A DNA stretch of 64,000 nucleotides from Dickeya aquatica (lineage in GTDB: Bacteria > Pseudomonadota > Gammaproteobacteria > Enterobacterales > Enterobacteriaceae): contig NZ_LT615367.1 of assembly GCF_900095885.1 (NCBI RefSeq), positions 2,666,001 to 2,730,000 on the forward strand, written 5' to 3'. Both the position numbers and the translations under genes were made by a program. Numbering within the stretch: the first letter of the stretch is position 1; every line of letters begins with the position of its first letter. This document shows positions 14,814 through 22,448 of this stretch, piece by piece. The notes under the pieces were generated by a model. That model had not been told where the DNA came from. It did no database searches and saw nothing but the letters and a program-made list of their open reading frames with translations.

Positions 14814-15953
14814 ATGACAACCACAACAACCGTCGCCGACGTGTTGGAGTCATCCCTGCGCCCTGTTCGGGCGCAGCTTGATCTGGCGACATCCCAAACC
14901 ACCGGCATGGCGCAGCGTTCTATAGAGAGCGCCGCAATTCTGCTGAATCAAGCACAGGCCCTGTGTATTGAGCAAATCAACCAGGAGACTGACGAATACA
15001 ACGCTTTGCTTGATCGACTGGAGACTACAGGTAGCGCCTTAACCACCAAAGAGTTGGCGCTGAAGCAGATTCAGGAACGCATCGAAACCGCTGAACTGAG
15101 TGCCGCTGAAGCGATGGCTGAACGTGACAGCATCACCGCCAGGTACAAGCTGGCGCTTACCGATAATGCCATGCTGGCAAACGAGCGGAATCAGTTGAAA
15201 TCGCTCAATCCAGAGCGCATGAAATCGCAACTTGTGCGCCTTAAAGAGGAGCTGGCCGACAGCCGGAAACTGCGTGACCAGCAGTTGACGGAAATCCGCC
15301 GACTAAAAAAAGAACTGGCCGACAAGACAAGTCGGCTCTCAGGCATGGTGCAACTCAACGACGAGCTAAACCGGCATCTGGTCGATGTTCAGGCGCGGTT
15401 ACGGCGTGCCGACGGCGACGTGGCGCCACGCTACTGGCAGGCCAGCAATGGCGTGCGGTTTTATTTCTACACCTTCCAGTGGGGGCTGGAGCTCCGCTCC
15501 CCTGAATATGACGTAACAATCCTGAATGGTATCGACTGGCACCTGGAAATCCGTAGCACCATCGGCATTTGCATGATCGTGTCTGTAACAGATTGGGCTG
15601 TCCCGATGTATCCCATTATTGAGAGTTTCAAGGATGCCTGGCCGGAAGGGCTAAATGAAGCCGTCACAGCACGCATCCGCGAGCTACTGGAAGAAACCCA
15701 CCCTCACCTGGTGCGCCGCGCTGAATGGGCCGAATCAGTGCTATCCGGCACGCTGCCACTGAAAGAGCAGTATCTGGATCTCCTCAGCGCCGCTGGCATC
15801 TATTCGTTATTCGACATTGTGCGCCGCACACCGGAAATGCTGGCCGATAAGGTGAAAGGGTTCGGGCTCGCCACCGCGCGCCAGGTGCACGCCAAATGCA
15901 TGGGGTTGGTGAAGGATTGGGAACAGGCACAAAAACGCAGCGAGGCCGCCTGA
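14814..15953 (+). CDS. Phage coiled-coil protein with C-terminal helix-hairpin-helix-like region
   Basis: 379 aa from ATG at 14814 with AGGAAA upstream. Residues 1-75 are polar, 75-215 are a heptad-like coiled coil (LVRLKEELADSRKLRDQQLT), 225-290 a compact Trp/Tyr-rich domain, and 330-375 hold LDLLSAAGIYSLFDIVRRTP and VKGFGLATARQV, reminiscent of helix-hairpin-helix DNA contacts. Not recognised as a named family. Its neighbours are recombination genes, so a DNA-linked scaffold role is possible. Confidence 0.6.
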   Translation: MTTTTTVADVLESSLRPVRAQLDLATSQTTGMAQRSIESAAILLNQAQALCIEQINQETDEYNALLDRLETTGSALTTKELALKQIQERIETAELSAAEAMAERDSITARYKLALTDNAMLANERNQLKSLNPERMKSQLVRLKEELADSRKLRDQQLTEIRRLKKELADKTSRLSGMVQLNDELNRHLVDVQARLRRADGDVAPRYWQASNGVRFYFYTFQWGLELRSPEYDVTILNGIDWHLEIRSTIGICMIVSVTDWAVPMYPIIESFKDAWPEGLNEAVTARIRELLEETHPHLVRRAEWAESVLSGTLPLKEQYLDLLSAAGIYSLFDIVRRTPEMLADKVKGFGLATARQVHAKCMGLVKDWEQAQKRSEAA

Positions 15954-15954
15954 T

Positions 15955-16368
15955 ATGGAAGAATTGCATTTAGGCGTCCTCTATAAACCGGAAGACGATC
16001 GCTGCAACTGGCTGAACGTCATTATTCATCGCATGCGGGCGCGGTCATCAATTCGACTGGGCGAACCGTATAAACCTGAGCCCAAGCCAATCTATACCGG
16101 TAATACGTTCACCCGGATGCCCTCCCCCATGCCACGCATCGGTGCGCGCCGCTACTACTCATCAACCATTATGCTGGCGGTGTACCAGCTTCACCGGCTA
16201 GGCATCAATGAAAACATGATAGCCAAAGATACCGGCATTCCTGTTGGTGATGTTCGCAAATTGCTGGCCCAAAAAACCCAAACACAACGCAAGCAATGGC
16301 AACGAGCCCATCAACTGCCATTGCCATCCAAATCGGTGATCTTGGGGCGGCTGGGAAAGGAGTTTTGA
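15955..16368 (+). CDS. Phage protein, unrecognised, possible HTH (137 aa)
   Basis: 137 aa. Starts one base after the preceding stop. Residues 85-107 (YQLHRLGINENMIAKDTGIP) could form a helix-turn-helix, and the C-terminus is basic. The N-terminal half contains WLNVIIHRMRARSSIRLGE. No family recognised. The following 39-aa gene begins directly after its stop codon. Confidence 0.6.
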   Translation: MEELHLGVLYKPEDDRCNWLNVIIHRMRARSSIRLGEPYKPEPKPIYTGNTFTRMPSPMPRIGARRYYSSTIMLAVYQLHRLGINENMIAKDTGIPVGDVRKLLAQKTQTQRKQWQRAHQLPLPSKSVILGRLGKEF

Positions 16369-16488
16369 ATGAAACGGTTTTTTTCTATTGCAGGGGCGTT
16401 TGATGCCGGGTTTGCCATCGGTTTTGCTCTGGGCCTGCTGGTTGCGAAGTTTGCCATTGAATATGACTACTTATGGCTGAACTTATGA
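16369..16488 (+). CDS. Very small membrane protein (39 aa)
   Basis: 39 aa. Almost entirely one hydrophobic segment (GAFDAGFAIGFALGLLVAKF) between a basic MKRFF start and an acidic EYDY patch. It begins immediately after the TGA of the upstream gene with GGAAAGGAG 12 bp before its ATG. Small inner-membrane proteins of this size are frequent in the left early operon of lambdoid phages; function unknown. Confidence 0.6.
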   Translation: MKRFFSIAGAFDAGFAIGFALGLLVAKFAIEYDYLWLNL

Positions 16489-16556
16489 AAAACGGCAGTA
16501 TTGAAACGGCAAATACCCCACTTACCAGAAAGGCTTAATCCGCCTGACAACATTTG

Positions 16557-16577
16557 ACCGCGCTATGCGGTTTTTTT
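16557..16577 (+). terminator. Intrinsic terminator
   Basis: ACCGC-GCTAT-GCGGT followed by T7, between the small membrane gene and the 271-aa gene. Confidence 0.75.
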
Positions 16578-16593
16578 ATTTGAGGACTGACCC

Positions 16594-17409
16594 ATGACCC
16601 ATATTACAGAAGCAGCACCCTCCGTTAACGCAACCAGTCTGGCGATGGCTATCAATGATCACTGCCGTCAGTTTGAAGCATCTGAAGAGTTCCGTGACAT
16701 GATCCATAAGCACGTCCGGGCGCTGTATGAAAAAACCATTGAAGATACGTTCCGCTGGGGGAGATTTCCCGATGCGGTGAAGAAGGCTCTCGAAGAGGCA
16801 TTACCCGGCAACATCACCGAAATCGCTGACCTGCCGCGCTATAACCTGCTGCTGGCTCGCGCCCTTGATGAGCAGTGGAAGACCAATGAAGTTAGCGAAC
16901 GCCTGGTAATGCAGATGCAGGAACTGGTGAAGGATTTCATCGAACAAGACCAGTTGCCGAAGTTCATCAAGGCATCTGACCTGTGGCGGGCCTATGTTGA
17001 ACAGTATCAGGAAGAAGCCGAGCAAGAGGGATGGGAACGCCCGCAGGTTGTTGTTAATGACGACCGTGACGGCTTTTTCTACATCGGGTTTGAAAAGGAA
17101 CCCGCTTCCGAAAGATCCTATCGTTACCAGAGCAAAGAGCAGAAAGAGAAAGCGCATCAGTGCGAGGTCTATCTGGGCTTTCATCAGAAGACCGTTCGAG
17201 ATGGGCGCAACAACAATCCTGTTATGCACGAAGGGAGCCCTGTTTATTCGCTTTTCAACGGTAAGCTCGAATTTAACGATGCGCTGGGTAAGAAGCCGGT
17301 TCAGTTCAGAAGCACCTTCGAGAAAATGGTAGGTGCATTGTATTACGGTGATAGCCTGCTGGTGCTCGATGACGAAGCGGACGACATCAACTATCCCAAT
17401 GACTATTAA
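16594..17409 (+). CDS. Phage protein, unrecognised (271 aa)
   Basis: 271 aa beginning MTHITEAAPSVNATSLAMAI behind a TGAGGACTGACCC initiation element. Acidic overall; a helical first half (DTFRWGRFPDAVKKALEEAL) and a second half containing VYLGFHQKTVRDGRNNNPVM. No domain recognised. A perfect 8-bp stem, ACCGCATC/GATGCGGT, follows at 17420-17443 but lacks a T-run. Confidence 0.65.
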   Translation: MTHITEAAPSVNATSLAMAINDHCRQFEASEEFRDMIHKHVRALYEKTIEDTFRWGRFPDAVKKALEEALPGNITEIADLPRYNLLLARALDEQWKTNEVSERLVMQMQELVKDFIEQDQLPKFIKASDLWRAYVEQYQEEAEQEGWERPQVVVNDDRDGFFYIGFEKEPASERSYRYQSKEQKEKAHQCEVYLGFHQKTVRDGRNNNPVMHEGSPVYSLFNGKLEFNDALGKKPVQFRSTFEKMVGALYYGDSLLVLDDEADDINYPNDY

Positions 17410-17483
17410 TCCCAATATCACCGCATCCTCACCGTGATGCGGTAAATCCCCCCCTGATTCAATGAAACCCGAAGGAGGCCGCT

Positions 17484-17666
17484 TTGTTCGGTCTATTTCT
17501 TTTTGTCTGTTACACATTCCAGCCGTGCCAATACGAGCCGCAGGGCTGGGTATATCCAGATCGGAAAAATTGCGAGGCGGATATCAGGGCGCAGAAATTG
17601 CCCACTGAATACCAGTGCCTGCCCGTTGATACCATCATGCCGGCATGGAGCGAAAACGATGAGTAA
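17484..17666 (+). CDS. Small secreted Cys-containing phage protein, TTG start
   Basis: 60 aa. Start is TTG at 17484, fixed by GAAGGAGG five bases upstream; no ATG is available. A short hydrophobic start (FGLFLFVCYTF) is followed by YPDRKNCEADIRAQ and a further Cys pair, a pattern like the DUF1482-type small prophage proteins with an N-terminal signal. Its stop overlaps the next ATG (ATGAGTAA). Confidence 0.6.
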   Translation: MFGLFLFVCYTFQPCQYEPQGWVYPDRKNCEADIRAQKLPTEYQCLPVDTIMPAWSENDE

Positions 17667-18009
17667 ATCCCTGATAAAACGTTGCCAGCGGCGCTGGCGC
17701 ATTCGCCTGAAACCATGGGGTGACTCAAAGATTTCCCCTTACTGGTGTAAAGCTGACATCAAGCCGTTTGCGCGGGAGAATGGAAAAATCACCGCTGATT
17801 GCCTGGTTGCTGAAATGGCAGAAAACAACGCCAAGGCCGATTTTGCCGGGCAAGGTAATCCATACGGCTGGACACCAGAGTTTTCTCGTTATTTTGATGA
17901 AAACCGTGAGCGCTACACCAAAGAGGCGCTCCACTTTCTGACTGGCGAGATCACCATCGAAGAGATTGACGACAGCATTGATGCTGAAATTGATTGCTGG
18001 GAGCCGTAA
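17659..18009 (+). CDS. Phage protein, unrecognised (116 aa)
   Basis: 116 aa from ATG at 17659, overlapping the previous stop by 8 bp. Basic start (MSKSLIKRCQRRWRIRLKPW), acidic end (ITIEEIDDSIDAEIDCWEP). Contains GQGNPYGWTPEFSRYF. No family recognised. Directly abuts the methyltransferase gene. Confidence 0.6.
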   Translation: MSKSLIKRCQRRWRIRLKPWGDSKISPYWCKADIKPFARENGKITADCLVAEMAENNAKADFAGQGNPYGWTPEFSRYFDENRERYTKEALHFLTGEITIEEIDDSIDAEIDCWEP

Positions 18010-18501
18010 ATGTCTATGTCACCCCAACGCCCTATTCTTGATATGTGCTGCGGATCAAGGATGTTCTGGTTTGATAGCCACGATGCCCGGGCAGTATTCA
18101 CAGACATTCGCCGGGAGCAGCACACCCTTTGCGATGGCCGCAGCCTGGAGATAAATCCCGATATTGTCGCCGACTTCCGCGCCCTCCCCTTCAACAATGC
18201 GCAATTTGCTTTGGTCGTTTTTGACCCGCCCCATCTGCTACGCGCCGGAGAGAATGGCTGGCTGCGCAAAAAGTACGGCGCATTGAACAGGGATACATGG
18301 CGTGATGACCTGCGCACTGGATTCGCTGAAGCGTTCCGGGTACTGCGGCCGCTCGGCGTGTTGGTGTTTAAGTGGAATGAAACGCAAATCCCTATCCGTG
18401 AAGTGCTGGCACTGACTGACCAAAAACCAGCGTTTGGCCACTTATCCGGTAAGCGCAGCAATACGCATTGGGTTTGTTTTATCAAAGGAGAAAAGGAGTG
18501 A
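18010..18501 (+). CDS. Class I SAM-dependent methyltransferase, phage type
   Basis: 163 aa. The SAM-binding loop is ILDMCCGSRMFWF (9-21), followed by an acidic strand end VFTDIR and the catalytic-type motif VVFDPPHLL; a late strand GVLVFKWNE is also seen. The DPPH motif fits an amino-methyltransferase acting on adenine or a small substrate. It is short and lacks a target-recognition domain, so the substrate is open. This is the third methyltransferase in the prophage, on the opposite operon from the other two. Next gene overlaps by 4 bp (GTGA). Confidence 0.78.
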   Translation: MSMSPQRPILDMCCGSRMFWFDSHDARAVFTDIRREQHTLCDGRSLEINPDIVADFRALPFNNAQFALVVFDPPHLLRAGENGWLRKKYGALNRDTWRDDLRTGFAEAFRVLRPLGVLVFKWNETQIPIREVLALTDQKPAFGHLSGKRSNTHWVCFIKGEKE

Positions 18502-18677
18502 CCGATTTAACAAAGACAATAATCGTTACCCTGGAATTAGACATTCCAGCTTCAGCAGCCGAAGAGGATATCTCTGGTTTCGTCGATGTTGAATTCGCTC
18601 AGTGTAACAGCATGAAATTGGATAATCCGTGCAGAGATAATTTTGAAATCGTCGGCCATTCATGGAGGGCTGAATAA
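18498..18677 (+). CDS. Small phage protein, GTG start (59 aa)
   Basis: 59 aa starting with GTG at 18498 in a GTGA overlap with the methyltransferase stop; AAAGGAGAAAAGGA precedes it. Sequence includes KTIIVTLELDIPASAAEEDI and CRDNFEIVGHSW. No family recognised. The strong ribosome site and overlap support that it is translated. Confidence 0.55.
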   Translation: MTDLTKTIIVTLELDIPASAAEEDISGFVDVEFAQCNSMKLDNPCRDNFEIVGHSWRAE

Positions 18678-18710
18678 CATGATCCAAACAATAAAAATGA
18701 GTGGTGATTT

Positions 18711-18971
18711 ATGATGCCAAAAGGAGGTGGGCCAGCGTTTCCTGTTGAAACACAATTTAACCCAATCAGTATGCAAGCAGGCATGCATCAGACTGGAGAT
18801 AACTACCTTTACCAGTTCACCGGCATGACGTTACGCGATTACTTTGCAGCAAAGGCAATGCAAGCCTGGCTTTCGCAGATAGCACCAGAAGAGATGGAAG
18901 ATATGATGAACCGCTGGGCTGACAACAGTTATGAAATGGCTGATGCCATGTTAAAGGCTCGGGAGGTTTAA
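18711..18971 (+). CDS. Conserved small phage protein, GMTLRDYFAAKAM type
   Basis: 86 aa. The motif GGPAFPVETQ near the N-terminus and GMTLRDYFAAKAMQAW in the middle are a combination I recall in many prophage hypothetical proteins. Function unknown. Two adjacent ATG codons (18711 and 18714) could start it. A terminator follows. Confidence 0.7.
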   Translation: MMPKGGGPAFPVETQFNPISMQAGMHQTGDNYLYQFTGMTLRDYFAAKAMQAWLSQIAPEEMEDMMNRWADNSYEMADAMLKAREV

Positions 18972-19009
18972 TAGACCGGCTCGAATATACTAATGACGGC
19001 GAATAACCG

Positions 19010-19034
19010 ATCTGCCTAATCAGCGGATTTTTTT
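19010..19034 (+). terminator. Intrinsic terminator
   Basis: ATCTGC-CTAATCA-GCGGAT with one G-T pair, followed by T7. Confidence 0.7.
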
Positions 19035-19058
19035 ATTACCTAAACTTAGGAGAAACAC

Positions 19059-19535
19059 ATGCCTCAATCATGGTCAGTTCCGTTCCCAGAATCGAAAACA
19101 GAACATAACGGATATCCTGTCTACTGGCGATATTTTGAAACCGTTCAAGCGGCGGGAATTGAAGTTATCGCCGAGCAGTATATTGCCTTCCACCAGACTA
19201 ATAGCTATGCCTTTCTATGCCCTGCTCACTGGGCTAAGGATTACGATATCGATCGGGATAAGGCGCGATGGCTCGACGGATGGAAAAAGAAATATATGCG
19301 ATACGCGATCAAGAAAGTTGCAAGATCAGCAGAGCGATCTTTTGCTTTCCCATCACAGCAATTAGCGCTAGAAAGTCTGCTGCGCCGGAAGAGATATCAT
19401 CTAATGCGGCTAAAGCAGGACATTGCCATTATCACCACAGTCGTTGAAGAAATGGCAAAGCTGGATTTTTCATCCGCGCAAATTGAATACAATCTCGGCC
19501 ATAATGCCGAAACAGAAAACTGGATTTTCTACTAA
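19059..19535 (+). CDS. Phage protein, unrecognised (158 aa)
   Basis: 158 aa beginning MPQSWSVPFPESKTEHNGYP, with AGGAG 11 bp upstream. Aromatic-rich first half (YPVYWRYFETVQAAG, YAFLCPAHWAKDYDIDRDKA) and a helical basic second half. No domain recognised. It lies between two intrinsic terminators, so it forms its own transcription segment unless antiterminated. Confidence 0.6.
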   Translation: MPQSWSVPFPESKTEHNGYPVYWRYFETVQAAGIEVIAEQYIAFHQTNSYAFLCPAHWAKDYDIDRDKARWLDGWKKKYMRYAIKKVARSAERSFAFPSQQLALESLLRRKRYHLMRLKQDIAIITTVVEEMAKLDFSSAQIEYNLGHNAETENWIFY

Positions 19536-19573
19536 CCACAGCCCCTTCCTTACTCAAATAAAACGACCAAAAT

Positions 19574-19601
19574 AAGGGCGTGTCTTTGGCATGCCCTTTT
19601 T
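19574..19601 (+). terminator. Intrinsic terminator before xis
   Basis: AAGGGCGTG-TCTTTGG-CATGCCCTT stem (one G-T pair) followed by T5, ending 15 bp before the excisionase start. Confidence 0.75.
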
Positions 19602-19615
19602 CCGAGGACTGACCA

Positions 19616-19834
19616 ATGACCAAAAATAATATTGTTTTTAACCATGAATGGATTGTTGAGGATGCACTAAAAGATCTGACGGGTCTCGATGAGCGTCAGA
19701 TTGAACGATACCGCCAGGGATGTTGGATCGAGGGCGTTCATTTTAAGCGGGTATCCCCTTCAGGCGAAAAAACACAGCGCGGTATCACATGGTACAACCA
19801 CCCTGCAATAAATCAGCTTATCCAAGAGGCATAA
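19616..19834 (+). CDS. Excisionase
   Basis: 72 aa. [40 protein letters not shown] and a closing [14 protein letters not shown] match the short winged-helix excisionases of lambdoid prophages. It directs the integrase toward excision. Initiates at one copy of the GAGGACTGACCAATGACC element and lies 13 bp before int. Confidence 0.85.
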   Translation: MTKNNIVFNHEWIVEDALKDLTGLDERQIERYRQGCWIEGVHFKRVSPSGEKTQRGITWYNHPAINQLIQEA

Positions 19835-19847
19835 CCAAGGAGCATAC

Positions 19848-21074
19848 ATGTCAAAACTTCCTACTGGCGTTGAAATAAGAAGCGGAAGTATCTGCATTTG
19901 GTTTATGTATCACGGTGAGCGATGCAGAGAAGTGCTAATCGGCTGGTCTAACACACCCGCAAATATAAAAAAGGCCGGAAGCTTGCGTAATATAGTGGTA
20001 AGCGAAATAAATTTAGGGGAATTCGATTATCAAAAGAGATTTCCAAATTCAAAAAAATTAAAAGACTGCGATACAAGAAAAATATCCACTTTTGGTGAAC
20101 TGGCTAACGTTTGGCTCAAAGTTAGGGAAATTGAACTAACAGCCAACACGTTGCGTAAAACTGGCTCACAAATAAATACCTTGCTAAAGATTATCGGCAC
20201 AGATACTAAAATAAATAGCATCAACCAAAACGATATTTTAGCATATCGCTATCAACTTCTGCATGGCGAGACATACTACAGTGAATCCGTTCGTAGCAAT
20301 AAACAAGGCCGAACCGTTCGGACAGTTGACAATTATATTTCGCTCCTGTGCTCCCTACTGCGATTTGCCTACCGCTCAGATCTTATTACGGGAAGACCAT
20401 TCGAAGGAATAAAAAAATTACAGAAAAGCCGACCACGCCCAGATCCTTTACTCAAGCATGAGTTTGAGCAGTTAATCAGTCACTTGTCTGGGCAGGCGAG
20501 AAATTTGTGGCAATTAGCAGTATACACGGGAATGAGGCATGGTGAATTGTGCGCTTTGGCATGGGAAGATATTGATTTGGACGCGGGCGTTATTCATGTA
20601 TCTCGCAACCTAACCACCCTGGGACACTTTGGCCCTCCCAAAACACGGGCCGGCGTTCGCACAATTTCACTATTAAGTCATGCTATCGAGGCACTGTCCG
20701 CGCAAAAAGACATTACCGGGTATCGGCAGCAGCAAAAAATCATCTACCATCACAGGGAATATGGTCTAACTGAAACACAGAACCTCATTTTCGTTTTCCA
20801 GCCTCGCAAACAAAAAGGGAAAGAGAAAAACTACTCACTTTCGTCTATTGGACAGTCATGGAACGCCGCCGTAAAACTATCTGGCATTCGACGCCGTAAT
20901 CCGTACCATACACGACATACTTACGCATGTTGGTTGCTGTCAGCCGGTGCAAATCCCTCGTTCATCGCGAACCAAATGGGCCACGAAAACGCTCAGATGG
21001 TATTCGAGATCTATGGTAGATGGATTGAGGAGATGAGCGGGGATCAGGTCAACATGTTGAATCAACGGCTCTAA
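19848..21074 (+). CDS. intR: Tyrosine integrase, Rac IntR type
   Basis: 408 aa. The N-terminus MSKLPTGVEIRSGSICIWFM and HGERCREVLIGW is an arm-binding domain closely like IntR of Rac; core-binding region about residues 80-185; catalytic residues Arg230 (TGMRHGEL), Lys265, the YHTRHT box (353-358), His379 (QMGHE) and the Tyr389 nucleophile (EIYG). It catalyses recombination between phage and chromosomal att sites. It is the last prophage gene and points at ttcA, the target of IntR in E. coli. All active-site residues are intact. Confidence 0.95.
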   Translation: MSKLPTGVEIRSGSICIWFMYHGERCREVLIGWSNTPANIKKAGSLRNIVVSEINLGEFDYQKRFPNSKKLKDCDTRKISTFGELANVWLKVREIELTANTLRKTGSQINTLLKIIGTDTKINSINQNDILAYRYQLLHGETYYSESVRSNKQGRTVRTVDNYISLLCSLLRFAYRSDLITGRPFEGIKKLQKSRPRPDPLLKHEFEQLISHLSGQARNLWQLAVYTGMRHGELCALAWEDIDLDAGVIHVSRNLTTLGHFGPPKTRAGVRTISLLSHAIEALSAQKDITGYRQQQKIIYHHREYGLTETQNLIFVFQPRKQKGKEKNYSLSSIGQSWNAAVKLSGIRRRNPYHTRHTYACWLLSAGANPSFIANQMGHENAQMVFEIYGRWIEEMSGDQVNMLNQRL

Positions 21075-21130
21075 GTTTAAAATGGGTTTTGCCCCTTTAG
21101 TGCCCTTTTAAGATATAGATACAGGATAAA

Positions 21131-22066
21131 ATGTCAGAAAATCAATCCGTTACACCTAAGCAGCAATACAATCTCAACAAATTACAAAAACGCCTGCGCC
21201 GCAACGTGGGTGAAGCGATTGCCGATTTCACTATGATTGAAGAAGGCGATCGCATTATGGTGTGCCTGTCTGGCGGCAAAGACAGTTACACCATGCTGGA
21301 GATTTTGCGTAACCTGCAACAGAGCGCACCGGTGAATTTCTCGCTGGTGGCCGTCAACCTTGACCAGAAACAGCCTGGCTTTCCCGAGCATGTGCTGCCG
21401 CAGTATCTCGATGGCATCGGCGTGGAATACAAGATTGTCGAAGAAAACACCTACGGCATCGTTAAAGAGAAAATCCCCGCTGGGAAAACCACCTGTTCGC
21501 TGTGCTCTCGCCTGCGCCGTGGCATTCTGTACCGCACCGCCACCGAACTCGGTGCCACCAAAATCGCTCTTGGCCATCACCGCGATGACATTTTGCAAAC
21601 CCTGTTTCTCAACATGTTCTACGGCGGCAAACTCAAAGGGATGCCCCCCAAACTGATGAGCGATGATGGTAAGCACATCGTTATCCGCCCGCTGGCGTAT
21701 TGCCGGGAAAAAGATATCGAGCGCTTTGCCGAGGCGCGCCAGTTCCCGATAATCCCGTGTAATCTGTGCGGTTCGCAACCGAACCTGCAACGCCAGGTGA
21801 TTAAAGACATGCTGCGCGACTGGGATAAACGCTACCCAGGACGCATCGAAACCATGTTTAGCGCGATGCAAAATGTGGTGCCGTCACACCTGTCTGATAC
21901 CGGATTATTTGATTTTAAAGCCATCCGTCAGGGCAGCGAGGTAGTAGACGGCGGCGATTTGGCGTTTGATCGCGAAGAGATCCCGCTGCAACCGGTTGGC
22001 TGGCAAGCTGATGACGATGATGACACCCGGCCACTGGAGCGCCTGGACGTGGTGGAAATCCGCTAA
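21131..22066 (+). CDS. ttcA: tRNA 2-thiocytidine(32) synthetase TtcA
   Basis: 311 aa, full length. PP-loop SGGKDS at 47-52, then CSLC (122-125) and CNLC (210-213) cysteine pairs for the iron-sulfur cluster, with [16 protein letters not shown] between them. It thiolates C32 of a few tRNAs using ATP. The prophage sits immediately upstream and the reading frame is intact, so the insertion probably regenerates the 5' end while replacing the native promoter and leader. The N-terminal nine residues differ from the E. coli protein more than the rest. Confidence 0.96.
   Translation: MSENQSVTPKQQYNLNKLQKRLRRNVGEAIADFTMIEEGDRIMVCLSGGKDSYTMLEILRNLQQSAPVNFSLVAVNLDQKQPGFPEHVLPQYLDGIGVEYKIVEENTYGIVKEKIPAGKTTCSLCSRLRRGILYRTATELGATKIALGHHRDDILQTLFLNMFYGGKLKGMPPKLMSDDGKHIVIRPLAYCREKDIERFAEARQFPIIPCNLCGSQPNLQRQVIKDMLRDWDKRYPGRIETMFSAMQNVVPSHLSDTGLFDFKAIRQGSEVVDGGDLAFDREEIPLQPVGWQADDDDDTRPLERLDVVEIR
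21158..21180. other. Putative att core in ttcA codons 10-17
   Basis: AAGCAGCAATACAATCTCAA (then CAA) is the counterpart of the Rac attachment core, which lies at the same codons of E. coli ttcA (...QYNLNK). The first codons of this ttcA ([10 protein letters not shown]) would then be supplied by the phage. Exact core limits cannot be set without the other junction. Confidence 0.6.
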
Positions 22067-22082
22067 CGGCCATTACAGCAGC

Positions 22083-22108
22083 ATACTGGCGGTGCCTGCC
22101 GCCAGTAT
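22083..22108. terminator. Perfect 10-bp stem after ttcA
   Basis: ATACTGGCGG-TGCCTG-CCGCCAGTAT, 17 bp after the ttcA stop. No T-run follows, so it is either a weak terminator or an mRNA end-protecting stem. Confidence 0.45.
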
Positions 22109-22211
22109 TACCGTGCCCGTCAGCGAAAAGGCAACGGCAAGGCGGCTGATGCGAGTGCATGCAACCGTACAAGCTCGGCGCGACAAGTCAGGAACTGGTT
22201 AAATAACAGGC

Positions 22212-22331
22212 AAAAAAAAGCCGACAACGAAGTCGGCATGGTGTGAATTAATTGTGCTATGCAGTAATTCAAAAAAGGAAGTAAGACAATATGGAGCGCA
22301 ACGCCCATCGCTTGACGTTGCATTCACCTGC
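22212..22331 (-). ncRNA. fnrS: FnrS small regulatory RNA
   Basis: The minus strand starting GCAGGTGAATGCAACGTCAA at 22331 and continuing CGATGGGCGTTGCGCTCC, then TTACTTCCTTTTTTGAATTA, matches E. coli FnrS almost base for base over its first 80 nt as I remember it. It ends in GCCGAC-TTCGTT-GTCGGC followed by T8 (22212-22219), a proper intrinsic terminator; length about 120 nt. FnrS is an Hfq-dependent RNA made under anaerobiosis that represses oxygen-linked mRNAs such as sodB and others. In E. coli it also lies next to zntB on the ttcA side. The terminator stem sequence has drifted with compensating changes. Confidence 0.93.
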
Positions 22332-22335
22332 GGAA

Positions 22336-22341
22336 AGGATA
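22336..22341 (-). promoter_or_regulatory. FnrS -10 element
   Basis: TATCCT on the minus strand, five bases before the predicted first nucleotide of FnrS. Confidence 0.6.
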
Positions 22342-22366
22342 GTGCCGCAGGCGTAGACCAAAAATG

Positions 22367-22380
22367 TTGATGTTGCTCAA
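22367..22380 (-). promoter_or_regulatory. FNR box of fnrS
   Basis: Minus strand TTGAGCAACATCAA fits TTGAT-N4-ATCAA with both half-sites good (TTGA...TCAA). Its centre is about 42 bp upstream of the predicted FnrS start, the position of a class II FNR activator site. Confidence 0.85.
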
Positions 22381-22448
22381 TATCGGCAGCGGTTTTTCGC
22401 TACACGGGCAATTGTGTGACAACTCAGACAGTAATTACGATGCAAACC

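Larger units (their letters stand above)
1..21180. mobile_element. Lambda-like prophage, integrase-proximal part, inserted in ttcA (left end outside window)
   Basis: Continuous phage content: divergent CI and Cro-type regulators, O/P replication genes with an internal origin, three methyltransferases, a recombinase pair, excisionase and a tyrosine integrase. The integrase ends 56 bp before ttcA and closely resembles IntR of the E. coli Rac prophage, which inserts at codons 9-17 of ttcA. Structural, lysis and packaging genes are not in the window and must lie further left if present. The left attachment site is therefore not visible. The early regulatory and replication block in view looks intact apart from one small frame-disrupted gene. 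Confidence 0.95.

Noticed and set aside
22120..22323. Minus ORF (MQRQAMGVALHIVLLPF...)
   Set aside because: Lies across the FnrS RNA gene and its terminator.
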